A DNA stretch of 64,000 nt, taken from contig JAGVSM010004951.1 in the NCBI GenBank assembly GCA_022494885.1, forward strand, positions 30,028 to 94,027. The letters are read 5' to 3'. The notes under the pieces were generated by a model. That model was not told where the DNA came from. It saw only the letters and a list, made by a program, of their open reading frames with translations, and did not search any database. The translations under genes were made by a program, and so were the position numbers. The first letter of the stretch is position 1. Each line of letters starts with the position of its first letter. Shown here in pieces: positions 22,471-34,700 of this stretch. The DNA comes from Micrasema longulum. Taxonomy: Eukaryota; Arthropoda; Insecta; Trichoptera; Brachycentridae.

Positions 22471-22959
22471 AAAAAAATAATTTTGTGGACGCTTCTGTTA
22501 TACCAGCCATGTCAAAGTATTCGTTACCCAGTGCATGCAACCGATTTAGTATATAATTATTATTAGTGTATTATACCTTTGTACTGTTGCATATCACTTA
22601 CATTTAAGTATTTACGGTCAGATCCGGAAACACCGGTATCAGTACCTATCAGTACCAAAATACGTATAATATTTTACCTGGCATATTATCTTCCTGCGAT
22701 GCAAGCCAAGGTTAAGGCCATTGTGTCTGCCAAAAAGAACGCATCAAAAACTTTACTAATCTTCTTAATTCCTTTTGCCAATATTTCGTACTTTGCGCTT
22801 TTTTTCGGACACAGTCCAAACTCCAAAAATGCCCCGCGTCCTATTTTGGTAGCGTTCGCGTTCGTGAATGACATTCATACGTTTTTGTCTTAAGCCTGTT
22901 GTACATTGCAGCCGCAGATATATGAAATTCGGCGATTCCAACCATATGTAATTTTAAAG
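22471..22959. other. Unassigned, possibly an old transposase scrap
   Basis: Minus-strand 22686-22874 is open for 62 codons, and another frame has 'GIFGVW', faintly like the 'ERxFGVWKRRF' block of PIF/Harbinger transposases. The frames are broken and the match is weak, so no call is made. Confidence 0.2.
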
Positions 22960-23222
22960 TATGTTACAATAAATAATATTGTTTCAGTATTTAATGGAAT
23001 GAATGTTTTGGACTATAAACTGACATACAACGAGCATATAGATAATACAGTAAATAAATCACTAAAATTACTTGGCTTCATTAACAGAATATCCTCTGAT
23101 TTTACTAATGTCCGTACAAACAGAACTCTTTATAGCTCAAATGTTCGCCCTCTTCTAGAATATGCCTCCTAGAATAGTGGTCTGGTCTCCATTCTATGTC
23201 AATCGCATAAATCACATTGAAT

Positions 23223-23872
23223 CAGGCTTTTCAAGAGATGGAAGAGTAGAAAAAGATGTTGAAAGAAGAGTGAATGCGGGCAACAAAATGAACGGAGCAC
23301 TAAGCACAGTAATTTCTAATAAAAGTATGTCAATCGAAGCTAAACTGGCAGTGCACAACGGAGTTTTAGTCCCAACACTTATGTATGGAAGTGAAACATG
23401 GAACTGGCAGAGGAAGGATGAAAGCCGAGTGAACGCGGTTGAAATGCGATCTCTTAGACGAATGTGTGGGAAATCAATGTATGACAGGGTTACGAATGAT
23501 GAAATCAGGCGAGAGTGTAAATCTGAGACAAGTATAATTGATAAGATTAAGAAAGGGTCTCTGAGATGGTTTGGTCACGTAGAACGAATGGACGACGAGA
23601 GAATGGTAAAACAAGTTTATATGGCAAAAATGAACGGCAACGTTAGACGAGGACGACCAAGGAAGACGTGGCATGATCAGATAAACCAAAATCTTAAGTC
23701 TGGTCATGTCAAAAGCAGACAGAACCGAAGGGCATGTATGACAAGATGTATGAATGTGGAAGAGGCTAGGAGTGTATGCCAGGATAGACGTGTGTGGCGG
23801 TCCATTCTCTCTGCCTACCCCTACGGGGAAATGGCGTGATGGTAGTAGTAGTAGTAGTAGAATCAGTCCAAC
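23223..23872 (+). mobile_element. L1-family LINE 3' end inserted in the Jockey fragment
   Basis: Frame 23162-23839 enters the element at about codon 22: 'RDGRVEKDVERRVNAGNKMN', 'GSLRWFGHVERMDDERMVKQ' and 'GNVRRGRPRKTWHDQI'. This is the best-preserved copy of the family in the window, with no stop up to 'YPYGEMA'. It ends 'acggggaaatggcgtgatgg' and a (TAG)n run. Its 5' truncation and short target duplication suit target-primed reverse transcription. Confidence 0.8.
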
Positions 23873-23889
23873 ATTGCTTGCTTCGAAAA

Positions 23890-23931
23890 GTAGCGTGGAT
23901 GCTTGGACTCTAGTCCAAGCATCCACGCTAC
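23890..23931. repeat. 20-bp-arm near-perfect hairpin
   Basis: GTAGCGTGGATGCTTGGACT is followed by CT and its exact reverse complement. The left arm is normal LINE coding ('VAWMLG'); the right arm is an inverted copy of it. Confidence 0.85.
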
Positions 23932-24400
23932 GAGAGAGGTAATTATTCTTATGCTGATATAGAGTCAATGTTAAATATTTCTAGTCTACAAAAACGTAGA
24001 ACTAATATTGACTCCATATATATGTTCGGCATACTAAATGGTATAATCGATGTTCCATCATTACTGGAAGAAGTAAAATTCAATATTCCGACTCGTAGGT
24101 TGAGAAACAATGAAGTACTGTTCATCGATCGGCATAGAACAAACTATGGCCTTAATTCTTCCATGACCCGTCTTTGTCGTATTGTTAACTCAACACAAGA
24201 TCTGGACTTTTTTGGTTTAAGTTTACAACGATTTAAACGAGCACTAAATAAATAGTCCAGATCTTGTCTTGATGTCCCTTATGTTTGTCAATGTTTCTTT
24301 TCTTTGTTTAATGTTTTAAACTATCCTTTTATTATAATATTTAAACCCTATAAATTGTTTAAATAGACAATGTCCGTTAATAAATAAATAAATGAATCAG

Positions 24401-25702
24401 TTTCTTATAATTATGAGACTCGGAGTTCCAGTATCGATCTGATTTCTCAAAAAATTGTTAGAACTTCTTTGGTATAAAGGCAACACTCTTACATAGGACG
24501 AAAAATTCTGTAATATAATGCTAGAACCGTGGAAATGCTGTCAGAGCCTCGAGCTAAAGAGGTCACTGACTGCTTTCCTTGGTGACATTGGTCGCGGAGA
24601 GTCTGAGAGGTTGATAATAGTCCGATCTTCTACATACACAATGCATAGATTTATATAAAATTATTATACATATTTTATTAGCTCCAAAAATATTTAATGA
24701 GTTATTTCCAAATGTAAAAGACTCAAAGTGTAAAACAAATTTTAAAATAAAAATAACTGCATATATAGTGTAGAAAGAGATTTTTTGAAAAATATGTGTC
24801 AATCAAAACACGTAGTACTTTATATAATTGGTACACATATTATTTATATTTTTATGTATTTCATTGCTTTATATTTGCTTTTTATTATACTTTATTATTT
24901 ATGTTTAAGTAACATGTATTATTGGCACATATATATATACTTTATATCTGTATAATAACGAATTTACTTTCTTACATTTGATTAGCTAGGCATTTATAAT
25001 TAAGTAGTTTTAGTTTTTTTTAATGTTATTGTTTTATTAGTATAGGACTACTTATGCTCTAAAAGATAAAAAAATCTCCATCATAGAACAGGCCATGTAA
25101 GATGGAGACTATCATAAACAGAGAACACTCCGTTTTTATTTTATATTAATTAGTTTTATATATATTCCCTGTTATTAAATATGTATACTAATTTTATGCA
25201 ATAAATTTATAAAATAAAATAAATATATAGTACTATTAAGCGTGTTGTCCGGGTGTTTATTGAAATTTATGTTGATGTAATTATTTTTATTCGTAGTATT
25301 CTTTAATAATATGGATGCTTTCACTTTCTATTTTGTTGTATCCCAAATCAACACAGGGCTCTTGGCCTCATAGAGTTAGGGATTCGTTATTATTTTTTTC
25401 GTAATATGTACCTTTATATAAATAAATAAATGAAATATTGCAGTTCAAAAAACCTTTCATATCAATATTTTACGTCCACCCTGGCAGGAATGGAACTCAG
25501 CACATCATGAATCGTAGCCGAATAAGTTAACTACCACACAACGAAGCGGACTTATCTATAATCGACTTCTATCTGGATTTTTCACCCAAAAAACAGCCAT
25601 TAAGTCGAAAATTAATATCAAATGAATTACTGTGGGATCATGAATGTTTTGATTTGTTATTCAATGAATTTTGTCTTAATTCTTTCTTTTCCTTCTTTCC
25701 AG
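24401..25702. other. AT-rich stretch upstream of the first recognised smoothelin exon
   Basis: No exon, RNA gene or clear repeat identified. The polypyrimidine tract and acceptor of the exon at 25703 lie at its end, so at least the last part is intron. Confidence 0.4.
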
Positions 25703-25786
25703 GAGTCGAAAACGGTCGTGAAGAAGTCCTCCAAGCAGTCTCAGGATATTGAGGACATTTGGGACGAACGTATCTTGAGAAGATTG
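25703..25786 (+). CDS. Smoothelin-like exon, N-terminal helix part 1
   Basis: It follows a long pyrimidine tract ending 'ctttccag' and ends before 'gtaaag'. It encodes 28 residues ending 'DIEDIWDERILRRL' in phase 0. The open frame runs back into the intron, but the acceptor is much stronger evidence than the in-intron ATG at 25622. Confidence 0.8.
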
Positions 25787-28700
25787 GTAAAGTCGAACAC
25801 ATTCATAAAATGCTGCGATATATCCTATCCATCATTATTCTTTTTTGTTAAATCCTTCAAACAATCTACGTTTATCATATCGCACCCCCAGGAGTACACT
25901 ATCGCAAGTCTAAATTTGGCTGTTTTGAGTTATAAATGCAGTTTAACCACACTTTTTTGTTTGCTTTTTTAGAAGAGAACACTCGCGTATCTCTGTGATT
26001 TTTTTGAGCGAGATGTACCACAAACGTTAGTGTTCTTTTAAATCAATGAGGAAGTTCGGTTATTTTTTATTATTATTTGTTAATACACCATCAAACTAAA
26101 CCAATTTTAAAAATATGTATTTTCATGTATTGTGTTATCAACGCGGTGATATTTTGAAGTTTTGGGATTTTCAAATTTTGAAATTACTTCGCCTGTGACG
26201 TCACAAGTTCTCTGCGGTGCGTTGTCCCGATTGGTGGAACACTCTGTCATTGGTTAATTTCCTAAAACTAGTTAAAACGTTCAAAATAGTTCATTTACAT
26301 AAAAATAATTTTCATTAATTTTTTCATACATTTTAGAGTAACTTTTGCCATAAAATTGAATGCTCTAATTTTTACCACGTGAAAAAAAATAATTTCATAT
26401 CCAATTTCCCGTTGCAATGAACTTCCTCGTCGAATAAAATGTCGGCAAGATCACTATAGTACTTTGAATCGGATTGTGGTCCCGCGACTAGTGTTGCGGA
26501 GTCACGGATCAGAGGTCAGAGGTTCGAACGCAACTCTACCCCGACTTGTTTCCCATTTTATAATAGAGTTATTTACAACTCGTTGAAAATGGCCCCAAAA
26601 TTTAAATATCAGGGTAAATCATAAGGCCGAGAATATTTATTTTTTCCATTTTAAAAAATTGAAGCTACGATGTTATTCTCATTATATTTTAACTGTCAAA
26701 TGAGTATATGCTCCAAAAAATACTAGGCGTTATCATGTCAAGATGTAAAATAGTTTCCTTTAACTATCCTGCAAAATGGCCGGTTTTGGCATATCACAGT
26801 GTAATATAAAAGGAATATTTCGTCTTCATAAACCATTTCAATATTGGGCATAAGTTTTCTTTCAGTTTCCGATTTTCTACCTCCACAAAACAACCCTCGG
26901 ACATTTTCCGATCATATTTTAGCACAGGTAGAAGCAAAATCGAATTCCCCCACCGCACTACGGAAAATAAAAGTAGGTTTCAGATCAAAGGTCACTCTTT
27001 TATTTAAAAAAAATGATAAAATTTTACGAATATAAAATAGTCTTAAAAGCTTCAAATGAAATAAATTACATAATGATATTTTCATTTTCACACAGTGAAA
27101 TATTAAAAATAACATTGAAAAAATAAAAAATGGCGTTCATTTGATTATAATATGTATACAAACTAATTATTATAATATCTATGGGTTATTATTATTATTA
27201 TAAAATGACAAATACTCATCAATAATATCAATAAATGATTCAATAATGAATAACAAACTAATTCGAAAATATTTTTCATAAATAGTCTACATTTGAAGCC
27301 TCCATAGATAGCGGTTTTTGGTTTTCTCACTTTGATCACTCTTTTCACAATTACTTCATGATAGGCAAATTTTGACGGCTAATTTTTATAAATGTTTTTT
27401 TATGAATACCTAGACTACAAAACAGCATTCAATGTAAAGCATGGAGAGACGTGGGTGACTGTCAAAAGTCTCGATAAACTTTTTTAAATACTATTTTCTT
27501 GTATAATTATTTAAATGTATATATGAAGAAAAAAAATATCAGGTTTTAGTTGAGATGAACTTTTCAGATATATAATACTTAATATCTATTCCTGCAAAGT
27601 TTAATAAAAAAAAACTTTTAAAGTGGTGAAGAGAACTGATTTAAAATGGTATCCGTAAAAAATACGGTTTGTTCCATTGAAAAAAAAAGTATCATATTTA
27701 CTTAATTTAAAATTCTAACTTCTAACATTATTTTAAAGTTCGACTCTCGAACTATTAAATATGTATAATTTCATATAAAAAATATGTTGAAATGTGTCAG
27801 TAGCTACATTGGTAAAAAACACTTATGATATGCCGTTGTTCTACCATTTTCCATAGTGCACCGTCCAAAGTTTTTTCCAGACTTTTATTATGACATAATA
27901 CGAGTAGTTTAATCACTTTTTGTAATTTCACGCAAACCAGAATATAAGATTGACAGCTTGGGCGATTTGAGCATTTTCTCTAGTAAATCATTCGAAGTTC
28001 CAGCATTACTAGCTAGCGGCTCCTCAAATTCTTTATTCCCACGAGAACTTTTTCTTTATTTCTTGTACCTAAAAATTACTGGTCGTTGGCAATGACTCTG
28101 GTGTTAGCGAATCTTTAATAATCTACTGCGCAACCAGCGAAAATCGGCGACGGAAAATGCTGGTTGCTATTTTTGTACAAGTTGTAATTCTTTTGTGAAA
28201 GCTTAAGAAGAAGCTTTCTCGGATTTTGTACACCTATACAAAATATGTGGACATAAATATCACCCTTTATTCTGCATTTTTGCGTAATATGTATTATTTT
28301 TGCGCAAATAAAAAAAGCTCATTTTATTTACTTATTTGTTTTATTGGGTAAAAAACAGTATGTACAGAAATATTGACAGTTTCTTTGTATGTTAGTGTAG
28401 GACACTCATGCACACACCAAAAAAATATTATACTTAGGTAATACAATAATTTAAATTATGTTGATTATAACAAATGTAAAAGAAAAGAAATGAAAAAATA
28501 TGTATTTAATATTAAAGTTAAATATCTGCTTCTCTCAAAATGTCTATGATTTTTTACCTAAATTTACATACATTGTCACAAAAAAATATCAGCCTCGGTA
28601 AATCTATTGTTATATTGGTCGCATATTCTAAGTATTGTAGATTATTTCAAATAGTTTGCTGACGCGTTTTCTGAGTAAAACAGAAGATTTTGTCTTGTCG

Positions 28701-31700
28701 GTCTAGATGGCACACGGAATGGAAGTCTTTCAAGTATGTTAGGAGAATCAATTTTATTATTTATTAATTTGTATAAAAATAACTGGTCTAACATTATTAT
28801 TCGATTTTTACGAGAGTTTATTCCATTGTACTGCGTACTTTCAGCATGGTTAGAGAAGTTAATGTTTAACCGGTAGTCGACCTGCTTAAAAAAATTGTTG
28901 AACCCTTTCTAGTCTATTGATACTAACATTATAATAAGGTGACCAAATAGGAGTACAGTACTCTAGCTGGGGACGAACAAATGTTTTGTTAAGTTTTTCA
29001 TATGTCTCTGCATGTTTAAATGGTTTCAATGTCCGCACAATAAGTCCGACCATTGTATACGTTTAATTTAGGACTGATTCAATATGAATATTAAACATTA
29101 GTTTCGTATCAATAATAATACCTAAATCGCGAATTTGACTATCTTTTATAGAGATCGGGGTGTTATTGAAAGAGTAAGGAAAACTGATCGTCATTTGTTT
29201 GCGAGATTTTTTAAACACACGTTATTTTTTGGTAATCACAATAAATAAATTTAGTAGAACTATTTCAAATCGATAATGATGGAAGAATGAGCAGTCATGG
29301 AAGCATAATTAATGTTTCAGTAGAAGAATAAGCGAATCATAACAACTAACATAATTTTTGATGGAGAACAATAAAAATTGACCTCTAGCAAATCCCGGTA
29401 CAAAGATAAAAATGGCTGTAGTAGCCTCATTTAACTTAGTAATACGTAGTTTAAGATGTTTATTGCTGTTTTTTGTTGTTCAAGTTGGAGGAAAGTAACG
29501 ACTACGAGGAAAGAAGACAAATCCGCGCCAGGCTGCGTCAGGTGATGGCAGAGCAAGAAGGTGAGCTTTTGTTTCTTTGTCAGGTTTGATTAGATTCGGT
29601 CACGTTAGTTTAGGTTAGTTTAGGTCATCAAATTAGGCCTTCATCTCTTTTAGTTAAGGTCAAAGATATATTTTTGAAATACGAAAAAAAATCTGAAAAC
29701 TTAACTTCGTTGGACGAGATCCAAAATACACGGTGTCTCTTTGTCTCTGTTTGTTTTCGAATGTATCATAATATACTCACAATTTGGATGATAAATAAGT
29801 GTTTTCATATTTAAGATGTAAAACTCCGACGTCTTGTTATGTAGATCATGCTTATTTTTACTAATGAGTAAAGTAGGTACTTACTGATTGAATAGCAGTA
29901 CCTCATTCATTATAACGATATCTCTTTTATTAACGTATCAATTTGTCATTCCAAATGCTGAGCTACTGAAATCTGACGGTGGTTTTGTGTATTGCAGCTT
30001 GCGCGGAGATAGTGGCCGCCGCAGCCGAGGAGGGAGGCGCCGCGGAGCCTTCTGTTAAGGGTGAGTGTCCCCCCGCTTCGGGACCGCTCCCCGCCCCTCT
30101 CATTAGCGAGGTGCACGGGGCCCTGTCCCGCCTGCAGGGGGCCCTGCGCCCCGGCCAGGGGGGGCACCTGCTGGAGCTCGTGGCGCGCCTGCAGGCGGGG
30201 CTCCTGTCGGCGGGCCGCGGCGCTCCGCCCCCCCGGACCTTTAAGCGGAGAGACAGGAAGGCGAGGCACACCGTGGGCGTGACCAAAGAGGAGCTTATCG
30301 ATGCGAGGAAAGTGGTGGAAGATATGAACTTCCCGCTGCATCTTGAAACTAAAAAACAAACGGAAATTCCCGCCGAAGTTTCGCCGTACGCCCTGCAGAA
30401 ACAAGCGTCTCTCGGAACTGTTCTGCAGCAGGACTGCTCCTCGCCGTCATCTCCCTTACTGTCTCCCGTCGTTAAAAATTCAACGGCTCAGCCGTTTGCG
30501 CTGCCCAATAAGAAAGACGACGATCTCAAACGTACTTTTTCTCCAAAATCGAAAATCGCTCTTCCAGAAGAACAAGTTAGTTTCCATAATGCGCCCACCG
30601 TACAGCAGCGACAAGTTCCAAATAAGCAAATGGCCCACGTTGAAGCCTCGCCGATTGTCAATACGTCTTCTAAAAAACCTATTCTTCAAGGATCTATGTC
30701 TTTAGATCGGGGTTCAGACTCTTACATGGAAGACGTCGCCAAAATTGTTCAAGATTCTCTAATAAAAGCTGCGCAAAAGAAAAATGACGACAATAAAGTT
30801 TCCTCAGAAACGAATATCATTTCTAACGAGGAACCCGAAACTATTAGAACAAACGTTGTTTTGAGACAGAAAAAACCTGTCCAAGTAGAAACGTTCACTC
30901 AGCCTAAAATGAACGGAGACCTCTCTTCAAATCGCTTTTCTGGAAGCTTTGCGAAATATAATCCTCCTCCGATCACTTCTCCCAAACAAGATTTCCCACC
31001 ACCTAGACAAATTTCTAGAGTCAAGGAAATCGAACAGAAGTTAGTCAACGGAACTAATAACCTCGAACAGGCAGAACCTGTTGTTAAATCTTCAAACCGG
31101 TTTACGAATAAAAAATTCCGGATGAAACGCGCTAATACAATTGATATTCCGAAACCATTGCACTGTTATCAAGTAGATAGCGATGACGATGGTGGAGACG
31201 GAAGAAATAAAGACAACGCTGATGATATGGAGAAAGTAAAACCGAAAATCCCACAATTTAGGCCCAAAACTGATAATGATCACAAATTTTTAGCTTTTAT
31301 ACAGAAACACAATAATAATGATTCTAATTCCCTTTGGTCCCACAATAGTCCTAGCGGACAACGTGGAGGCTGCAACTGGAGCAGTTGCTTCGGAAGTATT
31401 AAAAATGTTTTCGAAGGCTCTACGACTGACAACAGCCGATCTTCTAGCACTTCATCTGCCAAAAAGTTCTGGAAAACATCAGACGATTCAATCAACTTTT
31501 CTAAGCCATCTAATTTTGGACCAAAACTCACCAAAAGTAGTGCTAACTATCTGAATAGTTTACATGATAGCAAAAAATATTCGAAATTCTCTCCGCATGG
31601 TGATGAAAGGGGAGAGGTTATTACAGGTTCTTTGATGGTTGCAGGACCCAAAATGATTAACGGTTTACCCGACCGAAAACTGATTAAGCCCATACCAAAA

Positions 31701-34700
31701 CCGATCCCTGTTAATCAATTTTCTCACGCTCCTATGTCAGCCTTCAAACCACTGCCTAAGAAAACAACGGTAACATCACCAGTTACAGCTTACCCACCTC
31801 CAGCGGTGTGGTCACCTCCTTCAGTATCGGGAAAAGTGAAGAAATTGGCCAGTACAGAATTTAGCAAACCGGAACAAACTAATCAAAACATAATGAAAAA
31901 TGGATTGGAAAATCATAACTATTTGGCTACAAAACCCCCAACGCAAAGATCTCCTTTGGGACCACCCGTCCCCTGGGCGTGGACAAACTCTTCTAAAGAA
32001 AATCGTATTCTCAATCTTGCTGTTAATAAGTTTGAGAAGACTCCTCATGATGAGGTCATACCACAGCCTTTGCATATACCTCCTTACAGGGAAAAGAATT
32101 TTAACCCAGTCAGCCAACAGAATGGCAATCTTCCTCCAGCCAAGAGACTTTCTTTGCCGCATGCTCTTCCTCCGCCCGGACCTTTGTCTGCGCCTAATCT
32201 CGTACAAAAGCTGGAAACTCTCAAGCAACAATTTGATAAAAATCAAGAAGAAGTAGAATTCCCCACGAAAATTGATGCTGAGCGACTTCAAATTGAATTT
32301 TATGAAAAACAAATCAGACAAAACAATAAGTTTGGAAAACCATCAGCTATTGTTCCAGCAACTAGGAGATATTCAGAACACATACCATCTTCCCAGAAGT
32401 ACACGTATACTGTCACGGATTACACACCACCCAGCCCAGTTTCTACATTCGTTCCTTTAGCTCAAATTCCCGATATTGAAGAGAATAATCCGAGGCCATT
32501 GAAAAAGTTACCGGATCTAGTTCTAAATAATTTAAATCAAGACTCTTCTAAGCAATCGCCACTAGGATCACCCAATAAAAATATTTCTAACTCTATGGAA
32601 TCGATTAAAGAAGAGAAATTCAGGAAATCTGTCCCGAAAACTCCCGAAAAAGATCATTCTGATACATTAAGCCAAACTGAATACAAGGCTGTAACTAAAG
32701 TGATGAAAGCACCAATTTCTCAACAGGCGGTTATTAAACCGAAAAATACTCAGGAAACATATGAAAAGAAAGACACAGCAGCCAAAAGCCTTAAGGGTGT
32801 GTTGCAAAAATTCTCCAGCCCTAAACATGACGTCATAAGTCAAATTGAAAAGAAAAAGAAAAATTCTCCCGATAAAGCTTACCCTAAACAAACGAGCAAC
32901 TTGATTGAAAATAATATTCCAACAGATTATAGTTCGCGATTGCAGAAACCGAGATCTCACACGGCTCTTGTCAAACCAAATCAAGTTCCTAACTCTAACA
33001 TAATCTCACATTACAATCAAGTACCTAATTCTTATAATAATTCTAATCATCTCTCTAGTCAAAACAGTAGTCAAAGAATACCGACTATCCAGTATAATAA
33101 TGTATCCTCTAGAAATAACTACAGTCAATCTGTGCAGAGTCCGGAAGCAAACAGAAATCCAAATCACACTTATTATCCGGGAAAGATGAAAAACCAGGCA
33201 TATTCTTCAGATTCTCTAGAAATAAATGCCAGAGGAGAAGCCATTGTTTGCTCTAAACTGCACTTTCCACCCTTGAACAACAGAGCATTTATTTCTCCGA
33301 TAAATAGTTCCGGTTCTCAAACACCATCTCCAACTGCTTTGAGCAAATCAGAATCCTGGCACCAGCTGAGCCAGCAAAATGCCATGAAACCTCCCTCACC
33401 CAGATTATCATCTCCATCAAACAAAATCGTTTCCAGAGCAAAGTCAATGCACTTGTTGTCTGTTCCCAAGCAATTCGAGGCTGGCATAACAAAAGAAAAG
33501 ATTAACGAGAAGAAGAAAACTGTGGAGGCATATTTCTCCGGTCAAGTATCACCGAACCAACTGTCAAAATCTTCATCCCAACATTCGCTCTATGAAAGTT
33601 GTGACGAACAACACAAACACCCGAATTATGTCCCGACTAAGTACCAGCCGAAAGCAAAAGTGAGTTCTATTAACCGCCACCCCACGATAGAGAAAATCTC
33701 AACGCAAAACTTCGGTCTGGGCCGCAGTCAGACAATGCCCCAGATGACGTACGCAGAGCTCGCACTGCTCGACGAGAGTAACGTGGAGGACGCGTTTGAA
33801 GATCTGTTCAAGTCTTCGTAGGCCTCGAAACGAGTCGCCGACATTATCATTCCCAAAAACCATCCAATAGTAGACTAGATTTGTATGGGATCATTCTCCA
33901 ATAAGGATATGTTGTTTGATTTTTAATTTAAAGTGTAGGGTAGAGAAGAGATGTGTGAGGAGGTGCTGAAGAGGAAGCTCAGCGGCCAGTAGCAGCTTAC
34001 AGTGAGTGCTCATCTTGGAGTTCCGTGTGCGCTTGCCTCCCGTACTTGCTCCGCCAGGAGTCGTCCATACTGTCTCTGTCTCCCCGAACAGCATGCGTAG
34101 AGCAGCAGCTACCCAAACCACAAGTGTGTCGCATGCCATTTGTGTTAAACACGCATCTGTACATACCCGTTAATCTATATATTATATTCATGCCGATACA
34201 CATTTTAGTTCTACATATCCCCTCTCCCGTAATACATATTGTTATGCTCCATCAGCAATAATCATTATTATTATCATTTTGACTAAAAATGTTGCTTTTT
34301 CGCAATGCTTCAGTTGTGTTTTGATTTGAATACGCTCCTTGTACGTCTAGTATGGCTCATTTTCACATGATTTGTTATTTTCATTGCAGAAAGTGTAACC
34401 ACCCTCGAAACTACTGCTACCACACTGAAAATCTCCAATGTCTCTGACAAAGGTAATTATAGTATGTTTCAATTCAACAAAGATAATAGTGTCAATTGTA
34501 AATCAGTAGATTTTCATGAATTTCACGCTTCGCTTAATTTTAGTGTATGTGATATTGATACATTTGCATTTTCGTATTTTAGTTATCGAGAATGCCCCCA
34601 AGGCCAAACCTGTTTCGCCCTTTGCCAAATTTCGGCAACTGGACAAACAAAACTCCACACAATCCGCCCCAAGGTATGTCTTCAGCACTGCATATAATAT

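Larger units (their letters stand above)
22960..24400 (+). mobile_element. Jockey-type LINE fragment split by another LINE
   Basis: The first part (to 23222) reads 'YNEHIDNTVNKSLKLLGFIN' and 'RPLLEYAS', then a frameshift and 'VVWSPFYVNRINHIES'. The element resumes at 23873 with 'ESVQHCLLRKVAWMLG' and continues through the frame 23968-24255 ('SSLQKRRTNIDSIYMFGILN'). GAATCAG is present on both sides of the insert, as a target duplication. Confidence 0.75.
25787..29484. other. Intron with MITE, SINE and LINE insertions
   Basis: It contains a family H MITE (26046-26433), an S1 SINE (26468-26600) and a minus-strand LINE (28325-29225). The rest (about 26600-28320) is AT-rich with no recognised feature. 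Confidence 0.6.

Noticed and set aside
22686..22893. Open frames on both strands near 22700-22880
   Set aside because: A faint PIF/Harbinger-like 'FGVW' is the only hint; frames are broken and the match could be chance.
29979..29997. ATG at 29979 as the start of the giant exon's protein
   Set aside because: It lies in the intron before a clear 'attgcag' acceptor, and the upstream smoothelin helix exon joins in frame.
30061..30106. Possible micro-intron (GTGAGT ... TTAG) in the giant exon
   Set aside because: At 46 bp it is too short, and removal shifts the frame to a stop at about 30282.
33950..34140. GC-richer patch after the read-through stop, with frames on both strands
   Set aside because: No frame fits the splice phases of the gene and no domain is recognised; more likely intron or 3' UTR.
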